In this document: piece by piece, positions 1-8,506 of the stretch
Layout: the number at the start of each line of letters is the position of its first letter
How positions within the stretch are numbered: the first letter of the stretch is position 1
Translations under genes and position numbers: made by a program
The notes under the pieces: model-generated
The model's input: the letters and a program-made list of their open reading frames with translations, nothing else
The model's database searches: none
Told to the model about the DNA's origin: nothing
From: Patescibacteria group bacterium
Lineage (GTDB): Bacteria; Patescibacteriota; Minisyncoccia; Phycocordibacterales; GWA1-40-21
Direction: 5' to 3'
Assembly: GCA_018971765.1 (NCBI GenBank)
Contig: JAGXAA010000018.1
Location: 1-13,845, forward strand
DNA: 13,845 bases

Positions 1-3000
1 CCTTCTTCTCCCGATTTGACGATGCCGTATTTATCCTGGAACTTCTCTACGGCTTTTTCGGTTAGAGGACCGAAATACCCGCTGACGATAGCGTCCGGAT
101 AGATGTCTTTGTCTTGGGAGAGCCACTGTTGCAATGTTGAGACTTGATTGTCTTTCATTCCCTTTTGCAGGTGCTTGCTCACTGTTCCCGAAGAAGAGAG
201 AGAGTTTGCGGATTGGACGGAGACTGACGAGCTTTGAGATGAAGTTTCGGCTGCGATTGAAGGGCTTGCGTTTGCCACGATCTGGAGTATCTGTCTGGTT
301 AACGGTCCGATCGCTCCGACTGGCGGCAGGTTGTATTTGATTTGGAATTTCTTCACCGCTTTCTCGGTTGCCGGTCCGAACACTCCCGTTACCAAACCTT
401 CGGGATAGATTGTCTTGTCTTGAGCCAGCAGTTTTTGGAGATTTCTGACATCTTCTCCACGGCTTCCTCGCGACAGATTTCTGTTGAATGCGGGGGAGAC
501 CGTTCGAGCGACAGAAGATGGATTGGCGACGATTGAGGCGGAATTCGCGGTTTGAACGACTGAAGCGGAGGTTGAGGAAACCGAAGAAGAAGAGGATGAC
601 GGAGCGGAAGAGGAAGAAGAGGTTTGGACCGAAGTCGAGCCGCCTCCGCTCGTTCCGCCGCCTCCGCTGACGCCGGACGCAGTGGCATTAACCGGCGAGG
701 ACGCGGCCGATTCTGGACTCCCCGTGTTCTTATAAGCGGAAATTTTATAATAATAAGTCGTGCCATTAGTTAAACCCGTATCCGTGTAGCTTGTCGTGTT
801 TCCCGCGTCAGCCAACAGAGGGAATGAACCGGTGGAAGAAGTGTCTCTGTAAATATAGTAGCCAGTGGCGCCGCTAACTGAGCTCCAATTGACGGCAATC
901 TGTTTGCTGCCTGATGAAGCGGCATCGATTCCCACCGGAACATCCGGAGGATTGATGCCTGACGCTTGAGACAAGGCGTATGGCGAGAAGTGGGTGCCGA
1001 CTGCCGTGAACACTACAGTCGCCACGCCGGTCAAATCCGATGACGGAGAAGCTATCGGCGCGTTGCTTGAATCTTTGTAAGTGATCGTGGTCGGCAATGA
1101 TTCCCATTCCTGTTTGTCGTCGCTGTATGAGACCATATTAAGCTTGCTCACCCCGTCAGTTGTGGTTATTCCGCTTGAATTCAATTCGCTCTTAGAGTAA
1201 GTCAAATCAACAGTGGCCGACTTTCCGGATTGAAGATTCTTGACTTGACTGCCTCCCGAATAGGCGCTTATATCTTTGGCTTTGTTGCCGACGATACTCA
1301 CGCTCGCCGTATTGGGAATGTTACTGGTTTCTCTCGCAGTCAAATAAGCGCTGCTTCCCGCCGTTCCAAGAGTACCCGAGTCAAGTTGAATATTCACTCC
1401 GACCGTGCTGTCGTTGAATGTTCCGGCCGAGGTGTCCGTAAAGGTGTTTGATGTGGCGAGTTTGGTCTGAAGAGAGACCGCCGAGGTCAAAGCGATGTTG
1501 ATATTGTTCTGAGAAGCTGTCGTAATTTCGATGGGGTTGGATGAGTAGCCGGCTTGGCTGTACCCTTCCGCCGTGGCAAACACTCTCCAAGTGCCGCTTG
1601 TCACATTAAGACTGTAATTCCCGCTGGTATCAGTCTTCCCCACGACTTCCCCGCCGCCCGCTTTCTGCGCTCTCACGAAGGCGTCTTTGGCGACCGAACC
1701 TCCAGCCGTCACCTGTCCGGAAATAATCAAGTTTGATTGATTAAGGACAAAGTTCTGAACTGTATCGCCGTTAAATGCGACCGAAGAAGGCGTTCCAACA
1801 AACCCGGGTTTCATAGCCGTAATATTGTATGTTCCCTTGGCCAAGCTCAAACTGTAAGTTCCCGCGGAAGAGGCCTGCGTGCCGACACGGACCCCGTTCG
1901 AGCTATCGATAAATTCAATCCAAGCGTCGGCCAATTCATTTCCTCCCGTCGCCGCCGTCTTATAAACGGTTCCTGAAACGGTCACCATCGGCTTGGCCGC
2001 GGTGTTGACCGTTATGTTTACCCCTTCATTTCCATTGACCTCAAGGACTCCGTTTAAAATCAAAGTGTTGCCGTCAACCGCGGCGATGGAAATGTTCGAT
2101 GCCGGCACTCCTTGTATGAAAGCACGGATCGTGCTGCTGGCTTTGTCCGGCACAAGCATCGTGGTTGATGAAGCGTTGGTGATTTCCGCATGAACGCCGG
2201 ACTGTCTCACCGTATCGAAGAGGTCAATGGATGCTTTCGGCACGATAAGGAGGTTTCCGTTGGAATCTTTAAAGTTCACGGTCACCGTTCTTCTGACCGG
2301 AACTCTTATGTATTGGGTGGTTGAAGCCGTAAGGTTCAAAGTTCCGATGGCGTTTCCTGCGCTGTTTAGGGGCGCTATTCTGCCGTAGGAAGGATGGAAA
2401 ATATCAGCAATGCTGTAGCCGTTTCCGGAAGGCACCCTGATGGAGAACGAACCATCGTTTCCGGACACGCCTTCATTCGTCCCGCCGCTTCCCGAAACTC
2501 GAATTATCGCTCCGGAGATGGCTTCGGTGCCGGTCGCGTAAATATTATCGTTGTTAAGGTCTTCGTATATCGTCCCGGAAAGGACGGAAAAAGTCGTCCC
2601 TGAAACCGGAGCGAAGTCTATGCCGGTTTTGTCCGCGCCTGCCACCGTAACAGTCTGCTCAGTCATCGGTCCAAATCCGGGCACGAAAGCGCCGACCTTC
2701 CACGAGCCGTTATCCGCGTAAATCGTGTAATTTCCGGTTGAAGAATCGGTGATCGCGTCTCCGTGTCCGGGACCGTCCGTCCTGTAAGCGTAGACTGAAG
2801 CGCCTCCAACGGGATTCGCGCCGTCCGTCACCCGACCCGTTATTTTATTACCAGGCTTTGTCATTTTGACAATGAATGGATTGACTCCGCTCGCTCCCGT
2901 GGAAGCCGTAGGCGAACCGTTGACAAAAACATTGCCCGATGAATCCACGACGACATCTATTTCTCTTGATTGACCCACACCTGGAGAGAAAGCGCTAACC

Positions 3001-6000
3001 ACATAAGATCCTTGCGTGACTCCGACGGAGAATGACCCTGAAGCCGAGGTTTGGGCTTGATTACCCGTTCCGCCAGTAGGAGAATAAGCCGCCACCATAG
3101 CGCCGGAAATGGAATTCCCGCTCGCATCCTGAAGCAAACCGGCTATTGTTTTATCCGCTTTGGATATGATGAATCCGTTTGAAGTGGTGGCCACATTGCT
3201 GACAGTCGCGATACAAGCCGAGGGGCATCCGGAAACCGTAACGTCAATTGGTTTCGGCACGGACCAAGAAACTTGAGGCATAGAAGTCATCATCATATCT
3301 CCCGCGCCTTTCGGCATAGCGGGACCTATTCCAAGTCCCCAATGGCCGTTCACCTGAGGTATGGGTATAGTCGTTAAGATCGAATTAGTCAATGATCCGC
3401 TCCCGGGAGTAACTGTTCTTGTGACGAATTTCCCCGGTCCGCCGGCGAATATGTCAACTTGCTCGGCTGCGCCGAAAGTTCCGCTTGAAGCGGTCACTTT
3501 GACATTGAAATTGATGGCCGAAGAAGTAGCGGTTAAGGCGAAGTTTCTCGTTATTACGCTTGTGGAGGTCGCCTGAATCGGAGTCGGCATACTGTCGCCG
3601 AAGAATGCCGTGGTAGTGGCGCCGTTTGAATCGTTGATTCCGCTGATGATCGGATCCGTGAACAAGAAGAATTGATTTCCTCCTCCGAAGTTATTGCTGA
3701 GCATTTGGCTTCCCACGGGAATATTGGTGAATTGGTAGATCCCGGTATTGTCCGTAGTCGCGTCAAGAAGACCCGTCTGCTGAGACATCATATGAATTTT
3801 CATATTTGCCAAGTTGCCGCCGTTTCCCGTCGCCTTTCCGGTAATAGTCGTTGTGGCGCCGCCTCCGGAAGAACCTCCTCCGATATAGATGGGGTTGGCC
3901 GAGAATGATTCGAGAAGAGTCCCGTCGGCTTTCTTGGATTTTATGTCAATGCTATACCCGGAAGTGTCTATCCCTTTCGGTATTGAGGGATTTTTTATGC
4001 CAGCGAGAGCGAAATTCAAGAAGTCGTGAGTATCAGTAAGACCGTTGAAAAGCTCCGACCTTGTCGCCGTGTCTAAAGTCAAGGTTATGGTCTTGGCTAT
4101 AGCGTCCCCAGTGATGGTTTTTATGCCTATGATTCCGGCGCCAGGTCCGTTTATGTCGCTATTTTGCGAAGTCATGAAAGGATTGTTTGAGCTCGTGGTC
4201 GCCGCGCAACAAATGCTGAAGTCGGCGGTCGACGGGAAAGTGATGACTATCGTTCCGCCCGCGTCTATTTGTTTGGCGATAGGCAAATTGAAATTGTAAG
4301 TGCTGGAAGCGTTTATGAAATTGCTGGACGGACGAATTTCCACCGGAGGCATAAATCCTATTCCGGAGGAGCTGAAATCTTTTTGATCGCCGAAGGTGGA
4401 TCCAGTGAAGCTTCCGGGTCCGACAAATCCTTGCGATGACGCTGAAGAAATCGTTCCGTTAAAAGAACTCGAAGTCATCGTATTGCCCGATATGTCTTTT
4501 ATGTTTTGAGCGGTGACCGAGAACGAAGAAGAAGGAGTGAAATGAACGCCCGTCAATTTGACCGTCCTCGTCTGCGCGTCATAAGTAAGAGTGTTTCCGG
4601 CCATCGAGCTTAAAGTCTGCGCCATTCCGCCGACAGTCAGCGAATAATTGGCAAGGGTGGTGGCATCCGTGGAATTTACCGCCTCGCTGAAAGTAATGGC
4701 AAGATTGAATTCATTGCCGTTCGCGAAGAGAATTGATGGAGGAGTGATATCGGAATTTGCCGCTTCAACCGTATAATTTTTCGTGACATCCGCCCCTAGA
4801 GCGATTCCCGAAACATTCGTTATCGATCCTCCTTTAAGTGTAAGGATAAGATTTTGACCTACAGGCAAGACATTGTTGGGTATAAAGTGGCCTTCTTTGG
4901 CAATTGGGCTGTACATTACGGCTCCGGGAAGATTGGATCCTCCGGCTATCGCCAATGTGACGGCGCCGGAAGTGGCGGTGGAAGCGTCAATGTTATCGTC
5001 GAAAGTGAACACAAAATCATTGGTGTTCGCCGTAATGGTAGCGTTGGCAGTCGGCAAAACCCCCACGATTACCGGCGCGGAATTGTCGGCTTGGGAGCTC
5101 GTTGTGAAGGTTGACATATATTGCGCGGGGAGAGGAATTCTGTTGCTGTTTTGAACACTGGTATTAACCTTTACCGTATAGACGGTGTTGGAAGACAAAG
5201 GAAGACTAGCCACGGTCGCCGACAATAAATTTCTGCCCGTCGAAGTGCTGAAAGAAAAATTGGAAAGAGGCACATTTGTCGCGCCCGCGGTCAAAGTAAT
5301 ATTCGCGTTGTTTAAGGTGCTTACATTCATATCGGAGCTGAATTCAATGGATATTTTCGCCAAATTCGTCGGAATATTCATACTTCCTTGGAAAGGACTC
5401 ACGCCTATTACGGAAGGCGGCATAGTGTTCGCGAATGTCTGACCGGCCGCGCCTGCGGTGAATGTTGCCACATAAGGTTGATTGCCGACCGTGAATGAAT
5501 TTTGATCAAGAGGGTTGTTGGACATATCCAAAACTCCCGTCCCAACCGTGAAGACATAAGTGGCGCCGGGCGTAAGACTTCCTGAAATGGAACATTTTGC
5601 CGGCGGTTCAAAATTGCTTGGAAAAGGATTGTAAGTGACATTTGAACAAAGATTCGTAGCTCCGCTTGCCGCAGTAGTTAAGCTTACATTTGTGGTGTTT
5701 ATCGTGCTTGTGCTCATCGGCTTGTTAAAACCGAAACCGATGAAAGTGAAATCAATCGGCACGCCGGTCATTCCGTTTGAAGGATAAGAACCCATAACTT
5801 GAGGCGATGATGTGTCGGGCATCCCTCCTCCTCCGAAAGGAAATTCCACCGGACTGTTGGAATTTTGTGGATTTATTCCCGCGCCGCTTTGCTGGACAAA
5901 GTCTCCGGCGTCAATAGAATTGCCGTCGTTGTCCAACCTGTTGTCATTATTATCAGTTCCGTTGCCTTTGGTAGCGTCCATTCCGCCTGGAGCCATCGAA

Positions 6001-7028
6001 ATATCGGTTGAAGTGGTAGTGGCTTTTCTCTCATAGCTCTTATCGTTCGGTAAATCCGGCGGCAGGGACGGGCCTTCTCCGTTCGTCAACGCTTGAGCGC
6101 CCCAAGCGATTCTGTCTATGGCGGTGCTCGTCGCCGCGATTCCCGAGCTCGTGGCGATTGACACTCCACTGTTGGAATTTAAAACGCTAAAAGTGCTGGT
6201 CGCGAAAACGGCATCAAGCGGGGTTGTCCCGCTATAACCTATCGGATTTCCAATCAAGAAAAAGCCGTGACCCGGTATGATTCTTTTGTAATAAGTAAGG
6301 GCTACGGGAGTGGAACTGCCGTTGGGCGATGAATAAAAAGTGTGAAGATTGAGAGGCAAGTCGGCAAGATTGATGTCCGTCTCTCCCGTATTGTAAAGCT
6401 CGACGAATTCATCGGCGGCATTGCCCGTCGCGCCGGCTTTCACTTCGCTTATCTTGAGCGGCGCCGACTGATTTAAGGTTATTTTCCTTCCCGAGTTAAA
6501 AGCCGAACCTATTCCTCCAGCGGTCGTGCTGGCAAAATTATTTTGCATTCTAAGATCAAATCCATGACCGTTCGTAATCCCGCTTACCGCCGTCGTTGAA
6601 GCGACTATGAAAAATTCAGACGGAGTCGAACCGATTGAAACCGGCGTCGTCGGGGTGAGGACAATTAAAGTCCCGTCAGCCATTGGAGAGCTGGACGCCG
6701 CTCCGGCGATAAATGTGTCTTGCCCGATTTGGAAACCGGGAGTCGCGCCCGATTCTTTCCAAAGAGAAATTCTTGAAATTTCGCCTTGGCTTATCGTCGA
6801 AGAAGCGAAGAGCTGAACGCCGACCTTAGTCAGAGCGTCAGTCCCGCTTGATTGAACCAGTCTGAAACTGGTGATAGGCAATATCGCGCCTCCGCCCACT
6901 GTCGGGCTTTGGAAAAATTTGTCTATGGGCGGAGCGTCTATCGTAATCGCCGCTTCCGCAAAATTAACGCCAAAAAACGACAACGCTAAAAAAGCGATGC
7001 CGACAGAAAAAAACTTCAAATTACACAT
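1..7028 (-). CDS. Giant secreted multidomain surface protein with C-terminal peptidoglycan-binding domains (3' end outside window)
   Basis: One open frame runs from the ATG at 7028-7026 to the window edge without a stop: 2342 codons, and the end is missing. The start is chosen because it opens a clear signal peptide: Lys at residue 5, a hydrophobic core to about residue 21, then FAEAA. Domains I read by translating: an N-terminal beta-rich region (about 25-180); a lamin-tail domain (about 183-330, with ADEFVELYNTGE); an acidic Asp/Asn stretch (about 355-370, DNNDNRLDNDGN); several Ig-like Big_5-type units (about 409-870, e.g. SSPQVMGSYPSNG); a Ser/Gly linker near 1045; repeated carboxypeptidase-regulatory-like or Sdr-like units (about 1056-1800, e.g. 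SGTIYEDLNNDN near 1483); a fibronectin type III domain (about 2024-2112); a Ser-rich linker; and two PG_binding_1 domains (about 2183-2253 and 2279-2336, GVFGPATEKAVKKFQ and GYFGPLTEKAVEKFQ). Inferred role: cell-wall-attached adhesin or surface fibre. No catalytic domain was seen. The coding sequence looks richer in G+C than its flanks. Confidence 0.9.
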   Translation of the reverse strand, partial: MCNLKFFSVGIAFLALSFFGVNFAEAAITIDAPPIDKFFQSPTVGGGAILPITSFRLVQSSGTDALTKVGVQLFASSTISQGEISRISLWKESGATPGFQIGQDTFIAGAASSSPMADGTLIVLTPTTPVSIGSTPSEFFIVASTTAVSGITNGHGFDLRMQNNFASTTAGGIGSAFNSGRKITLNQSAPLKISEVKAGATGNAADEFVELYNTGETDINLADLPLNLHTFYSSPNGSSTPVALTYYKRIIPGHGFFLIGNPIGYSGTTPLDAVFATSTFSVLNSNSGVSIATSSGIAATSTAIDRIAWGAQALTNGEGPSLPPDLPNDKSYERKATTTSTDISMAPGGMDATKGNGTDNNDNRLDNDGNSIDAGDFVQQSGAGINPQNSNSPVEFPFGGGGMPDTSSPQVMGSYPSNGMTGVPIDFTFIGFGFNKPMSTSTINTTNVSLTTAASGATNLCSNVTYNPFPSNFEPPAKCSISGSLTPGATYVFTVGTGVLDMSNNPLDQNSFTVGNQPYVATFTAGAAGQTFANTMPPSVIGVSPFQGSMNIPTNLAKISIEFSSDMNVSTLNNANITLTAGATNVPLSNFSFSTSTGRNLLSATVASLPLSSNTVYTVKVNTSVQNSNRIPLPAQYMSTFTTSSQADNSAPVIVGVLPTANATITANTNDFVFTFDDNIDASTATSGAVTLAIAGGSNLPGAVMYSPIAKEGHFIPNNVLPVGQNLILTLKGGSITNVSGIALGADVTKNYTVEAANSDITPPSILFANGNEFNLAITFSEAVNSTDATTLANYSLTVGGMAQTLSSMAGNTLTYDAQTRTVKLTGVHFTPSSSFSVTAQNIKDISGNTMTSSSFNGTISSASSQGFVGPGSFTGSTFGDQKDFSSSGIGFMPPVEIRPSSNFINASSTYNFNLPIAKQIDAGGTIVITFPSTADFSICCAATTSSNNPFMTSQNSDINGPGAGIIGIKTITGDAIAKTITLTLDTATRSELFNGLTDTHDFLNFALAGIKNPSIPKGIDTSGYSIDIKSKKADGTLLESFSANPIYIGGGSSGGGATTTITGKATGNGGNLANMKIHMMSQQTGLLDATTDNTGIYQFTNIPVGSQMLSNNFGGGNQFFLFTDPIISGINDSNGATTTAFFGDSMPTPIQATSTSVITRNFALTATSSAINFNVKVTASSGTFGAAEQVDIFAGGPGKFVTRTVTPGSGSLTNSILTTIPIPQVNGHWGLGIGPAMPKGAGDMMMTSMPQVSWSVPKPIDVTVSGCPSACIATVSNVATTSNGFIISKADKTIAGLLQDASGNSISGAMVAAYSPTGGTGNQAQTSASGSFSVGVTQGSYVVSAFSPGVGQSREIDVVVDSSGNVFVNGSPTASTGASGVNPFIVKMTKPGNKITGRVTDGANPVGGASVYAYRTDGPGHGDAITDSSTGNYTIYADNGSWKVGAFVPGFGPMTEQTVTVAGADKTGIDFAPVSGTTFSVLSGTIYEDLNNDNIYATGTEAISGAIIRVSGSGGTNEGVSGNDGSFSIRVPSGNGYSIADIFHPSYGRIAPLNSAGNAIGTLNLTASTTQYIRVPVRRTVTVNFKDSNGNLLIVPKASIDLFDTVRQSGVHAEITNASSTTMLVPDKASSTIRAFIQGVPASNISIAAVDGNTLILNGVLEVNGNEGVNITVNTAAKPMVTVSGTVYKTAATGGNELADAWIEFIDSSNGVRVGTQASSAGTYSLSLAKGTYNITAMKPGFVGTPSSVAFNGDTVQNFVLNQSNLIISGQVTAGGSVAKDAFVRAQKAGGGEVVGKTDTSGNYSLNVTSGTWRVFATAEGYSQAGYSSNPIEITTASQNNINIALTSAVSLQTKLATSNTFTDTSAGTFNDSTVGVNIQLDSGTLGTAGSSAYLTARETSNIPNTASVSIVGNKAKDISAYSGGSQVKNLQSGKSATVDLTYSKSELNSSGITTTDGVSKLNMVSYSDDKQEWESLPTTITYKDSSNAPIASPSSDLTGVATVVFTAVGTHFSPYALSQASGINPPDVPVGIDAASSGSKQIAVNWSSVSGATGYYIYRDTSSTGSFPLLADAGNTTSYTDTGLTNGTTYYYKISAYKNTGSPESAASSPVNATASGVSGGGGTSGGGSTSVQTSSSSSAPSSSSSSVSSTSASVVQTANSASIVANPSSVARTVSPAFNRNLSRGSRGEDVRNLQKLLAQDKTIYPEGLVTGVFGPATEKAVKKFQIKYNLPPVGAIGPLTRQILQIVANASPSIAAETSSQSSSVSVQSANSLSSSGTVSKHLQKGMKDNQVSTLQQWLSQDKDIYPDAIVSGYFGPLTEKAVEKFQDKYGIVKSGEE

Positions 7029-7077
7029 AAAATTTATTTTAATGAATGTTATAAAAAAACTTATTTTTTAAAATACC

Positions 7078-7100
7078 GTAAACCAAACGACTTGGTTTAC
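7078..7100 (-). repeat. Leader hairpin upstream of the giant surface gene
   Basis: A perfect 9-bp inverted repeat (GTAAACCAA / TTGGTTTAC) with a 5-base loop lies about 50 bases before the start codon of the giant gene and downstream of its predicted promoter. It would therefore form in the 5' untranslated RNA. An AT-rich stretch follows it but no clean U-tract, so it could be a weak attenuator, an mRNA-stabilising stem or an operator. The palindrome is seen directly; its role is inferred. Confidence 0.45.
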
Positions 7101-7121
7101 CGATAAGCCAACATTGCTTTT

Positions 7122-7149
7122 ATTATATATGCAATAGGATTGCCAACAA
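7122..7149 (-). promoter_or_regulatory. Putative sigma-70-type promoter for the giant surface gene
   Basis: Read on the minus strand, TTGTTG (7149-7144) and TATAAT (7127-7122) are separated by 16 bases. The -10 hexamer matches consensus exactly and the -35 matches 4 of 6. Transcription would start near 7115 and leave a leader of about 87 bases that carries the hairpin at 7078-7100. No Shine-Dalgarno sequence precedes the ATG. The element is called from sequence alone. Confidence 0.5.
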
Positions 7150-7157
7150 AATTTAAC

Positions 7158-7166
7158 TGTGGATAA
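7158..7166 (-). other. Isolated perfect DnaA-box 9-mer
   Basis: The minus strand reads TTATCCACA, the consensus DnaA box, about 10 bases upstream of the putative -35 of the giant gene. I see no cluster of further boxes, no 13-mer AT repeats and no dnaA or dnaN gene nearby, so this is not evidence for an origin. It may be a DnaA-responsive site at the promoter or simply chance. Confidence 0.25.
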
Positions 7167-7434
7167 GTCCGGTCTGCCGAAAAAATTCGGCCGCTCTTTT
7201 ATTAAGTTGAAAATTCATAAGTCGGAGATTCAGAAAACTTGCCGCGCAATTCTGAAAAATTTTAGACACTGAGTGTCCAACATTTTTTCTAAAGGACAAT
7301 TTAAAGATCAGGTCATATGCTAATTTTCTTTACTTTATTTGTCCCTTGTTTATAAGCAAAAAATAGCAGTAAATAAAGCAATAAATAAAATAATGCCGTT
7401 GAAAAAACATAAAGGACACTTTAAACTGCTTTAA
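7167..7434. other. Gene-free AT-rich spacer with GGACA/TGTCC motifs and small palindromes
   Basis: No coding region is supported between the giant gene's promoter and the pilin remnant. The spacer holds a 6-bp stem with an AAAA loop (7176-7191), a perfect 13-base palindrome GACACTGAGTGTC (7265-7277), and several GGACA or TGTCC pentamers (for example near 7274, 7294 and 7413) that continue into the hairpin at 7435-7470. These look like decayed copies of one hairpin unit or a cluster of binding sites. Nothing identifies the origin. Confidence 0.4.
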
Positions 7435-7470
7435 ACAAAATGTCCTTTATGGTTATAAAGGACATTTTGT
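7435..7470 (-). terminator. Strong 16-bp hairpin, possible terminator of the pilin locus
   Basis: A perfect 16-bp inverted repeat with a 4-base loop (arms 7435-7450 and 7455-7470) lies 73 bases beyond the end of the minus-strand pilin remnant. Read on the minus strand the stem starts ACAAAA and ends TTTTGT followed by TT, which resembles a poor intrinsic terminator. The stem is AU-rich and the U-tract is broken, so termination is only inferred. A partial third copy of the arm (ATAAAGGACA) sits at about 7410-7419. Confidence 0.4.
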
Positions 7471-7472
7471 CA

Positions 7473-7488
7473 GTATCTAAGTTTGCTG
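7473..7488. repeat. 16-base repeat matching the reconstructed tRNA-flanking insertion site
   Basis: GTATCTAAGTTTGCTG at 7473-7488 shares its first 13 bases with 8558-8570 (left side of the insertion sequence) and its last 13 with 9592-9604 (right side, overlapping the tRNA-Gln 3' end). Removing the insertion sequence and one copy of the 10-base TCTAAGTTTG gives exactly this 16-mer at the tRNA. All copies have the same orientation. It may be a dispersed repeat, an attachment-like core or a shared hotspot. Confidence 0.6.
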
Positions 7489-7542
7489 TCCCTCCTAAAC
7501 AAAATCCGAACTTTTTACCAAAACAATCAGAGTTAGGACTAA

Positions 7543-8017
7543 TTAAGGACCTAAAACTCGAAAGTAATGAGCTCCACCAAAACCACAAGTATTTGCATTG
7601 GGGTTAGCTCCTTCAATATATGCCCACAAAACACTATCGCCCATTGCAACTTGGATCTGGTGCCCATGTCATCCAATACGAACCGTAATAACGCCCATCA
7701 TTATTTGCCAGAGGATCCTATCGGGGGATTAGAAATATAGGGAGCGAGTTGCGCTTTATAAGCAGCTGACCAGTCTTCAGCGAAACGCGTAGTATCACTA
7801 TTGGGAAATGTTCCCGTAGAATCATAATAAAGCGCGATGGCAAGTTCCAATGAGTGTAAAAGTGTAAATCGGCTTTTCTCCGCACATCTCGCGCTTTCGC
7901 TCTTGCGGAATTCAAGCTCGCCAAAACTACACTGGACAAAAGTCCGATGATGGCAATAACCACAAGAAGCTCAATCAATGTAAAACCTCGATTTTTATTT
8001 TTTGGGAACTGGTTCAT
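7543..8017 (-). pseudogene. Type IV prepilin-like gene, broken by several frameshifts
   Basis: The product begins MNQFPKNKNRGFTLIELLVV, a textbook type III (prepilin peptidase) signal: a short basic leader, Gly before the cleaved Phe, and Glu at mature position 5, followed by a hydrophobic helix. After RRKADL at about 7870 the frame is lost. It is restored if one copy of an exact 8-bp tandem duplication (7853-7860 and 7861-7868) is removed, giving ADLHSLELAIALYYDSTG, the usual pilin continuation. Further one-base shifts are needed near 7708-7712 and about 7661-7680 to reach the C-terminal part (VAMGDSVLWAYIEG, then a stop at 7545-7543). Repaired length is roughly 155 residues, normal for a pseudopilin. 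Its ATG overlaps the stop of the upstream small membrane gene (ATGA), so the two were translationally coupled. As it stands, the product would be an abnormal protein of 99 residues. Confidence 0.8.
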
Positions 8018-8303
8018 TTATTTTTTGGAATTACTTCAAAAGGAGCATCCTTAAATGTTTCTATGCCAGGTTTCTCTGATTTGGAACTTCTTTCACCAAA
8101 AATCAAAAACAGCGAAACAATAATCGCCACTACCGCAAAACCAAGCAAAACGAAACTCGCCTGCTTCTTGTCTTTAACATATCCGCCAGAATATTTAATC
8201 ACCACTGAACGATTTTTGGCGTTGGCGTTTGAAAAGATTGGGTAGAGTATTGAAACTGCTCGCCCTCAAACACTACTTTCGATGGTTCATTGTTGTAATC
8301 CAT
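8014..8303 (-). pseudogene. Small single-helix membrane protein of a pilin locus, one-base frameshift
   Basis: From the ATG at 8303-8301 the frame reads MDYNNEPSKVV and continues to TPKIVQW, then hits TGA at 8201-8199. The next frame continues at once with IKYSGGYVKDKKQAS, a transmembrane helix (about 15 to 25 apolar residues around VLLGFAVVAIIVSLFLIF) and a short polar tail, ending in TGA at 8016-8014. Adding one G to the GG at 8202-8203 joins them into a 96-residue protein with KIVQWVIKYSGG across the junction. I recognise the pattern (acidic polar N-terminus, KYSGG, one helix) as a small protein found near pilin genes in Parcubacteria-like genomes. That is recollection, and I know no defined function. 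The gene overlaps the prepilin start by 4 bases. A sequencing error is an alternative to real decay. Confidence 0.65.
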
Positions 8304-8506
8304 AATTTTATGAAAATTTGGTTGCAGATTTGGTTTTCCGCAATTACCTTTAGTTTATCACTGTTATCGTCATCCGCAAAAGCGGCAGGGTGGCTTCCTT
8401 CATAATTTCTCACTTTATAAAGTAGCGGCGTTCTTACTATAAATTTCGCAAAAAATCTAAACTCGACGACATCTACTCTCTGCTGTCTCGATTCGACATT
8501 ATTTAG
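8304..8506. other. Gene-free region upstream of the pilin pair
   Basis: No gene is supported here. A frame across part of this stretch exists on the minus strand but has no recognisable domain and runs through the hairpin at 8507-8543, so I leave it out. The region holds a 12-base perfect palindrome ACTTTATAAAGT (8412-8423), whose centre could serve as a -10 element for the pilin pair, and a small GC stem (CCGC TTTT GCGG, about 8378-8389). No convincing -35 was found. Confidence 0.35.

Noticed and set aside
134..7071. Many short open frames on both strands across the left half
   Set aside because: They overlap the single continuous minus-strand frame that encodes recognisable domains and are out of frame with it, so they are shadows.
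7081..7500. Origin of replication suggested by the DnaA box and AT-rich DNA
   Set aside because: Only one box was found, with no DnaA-box cluster and no dnaA, dnaN or other origin-linked genes.
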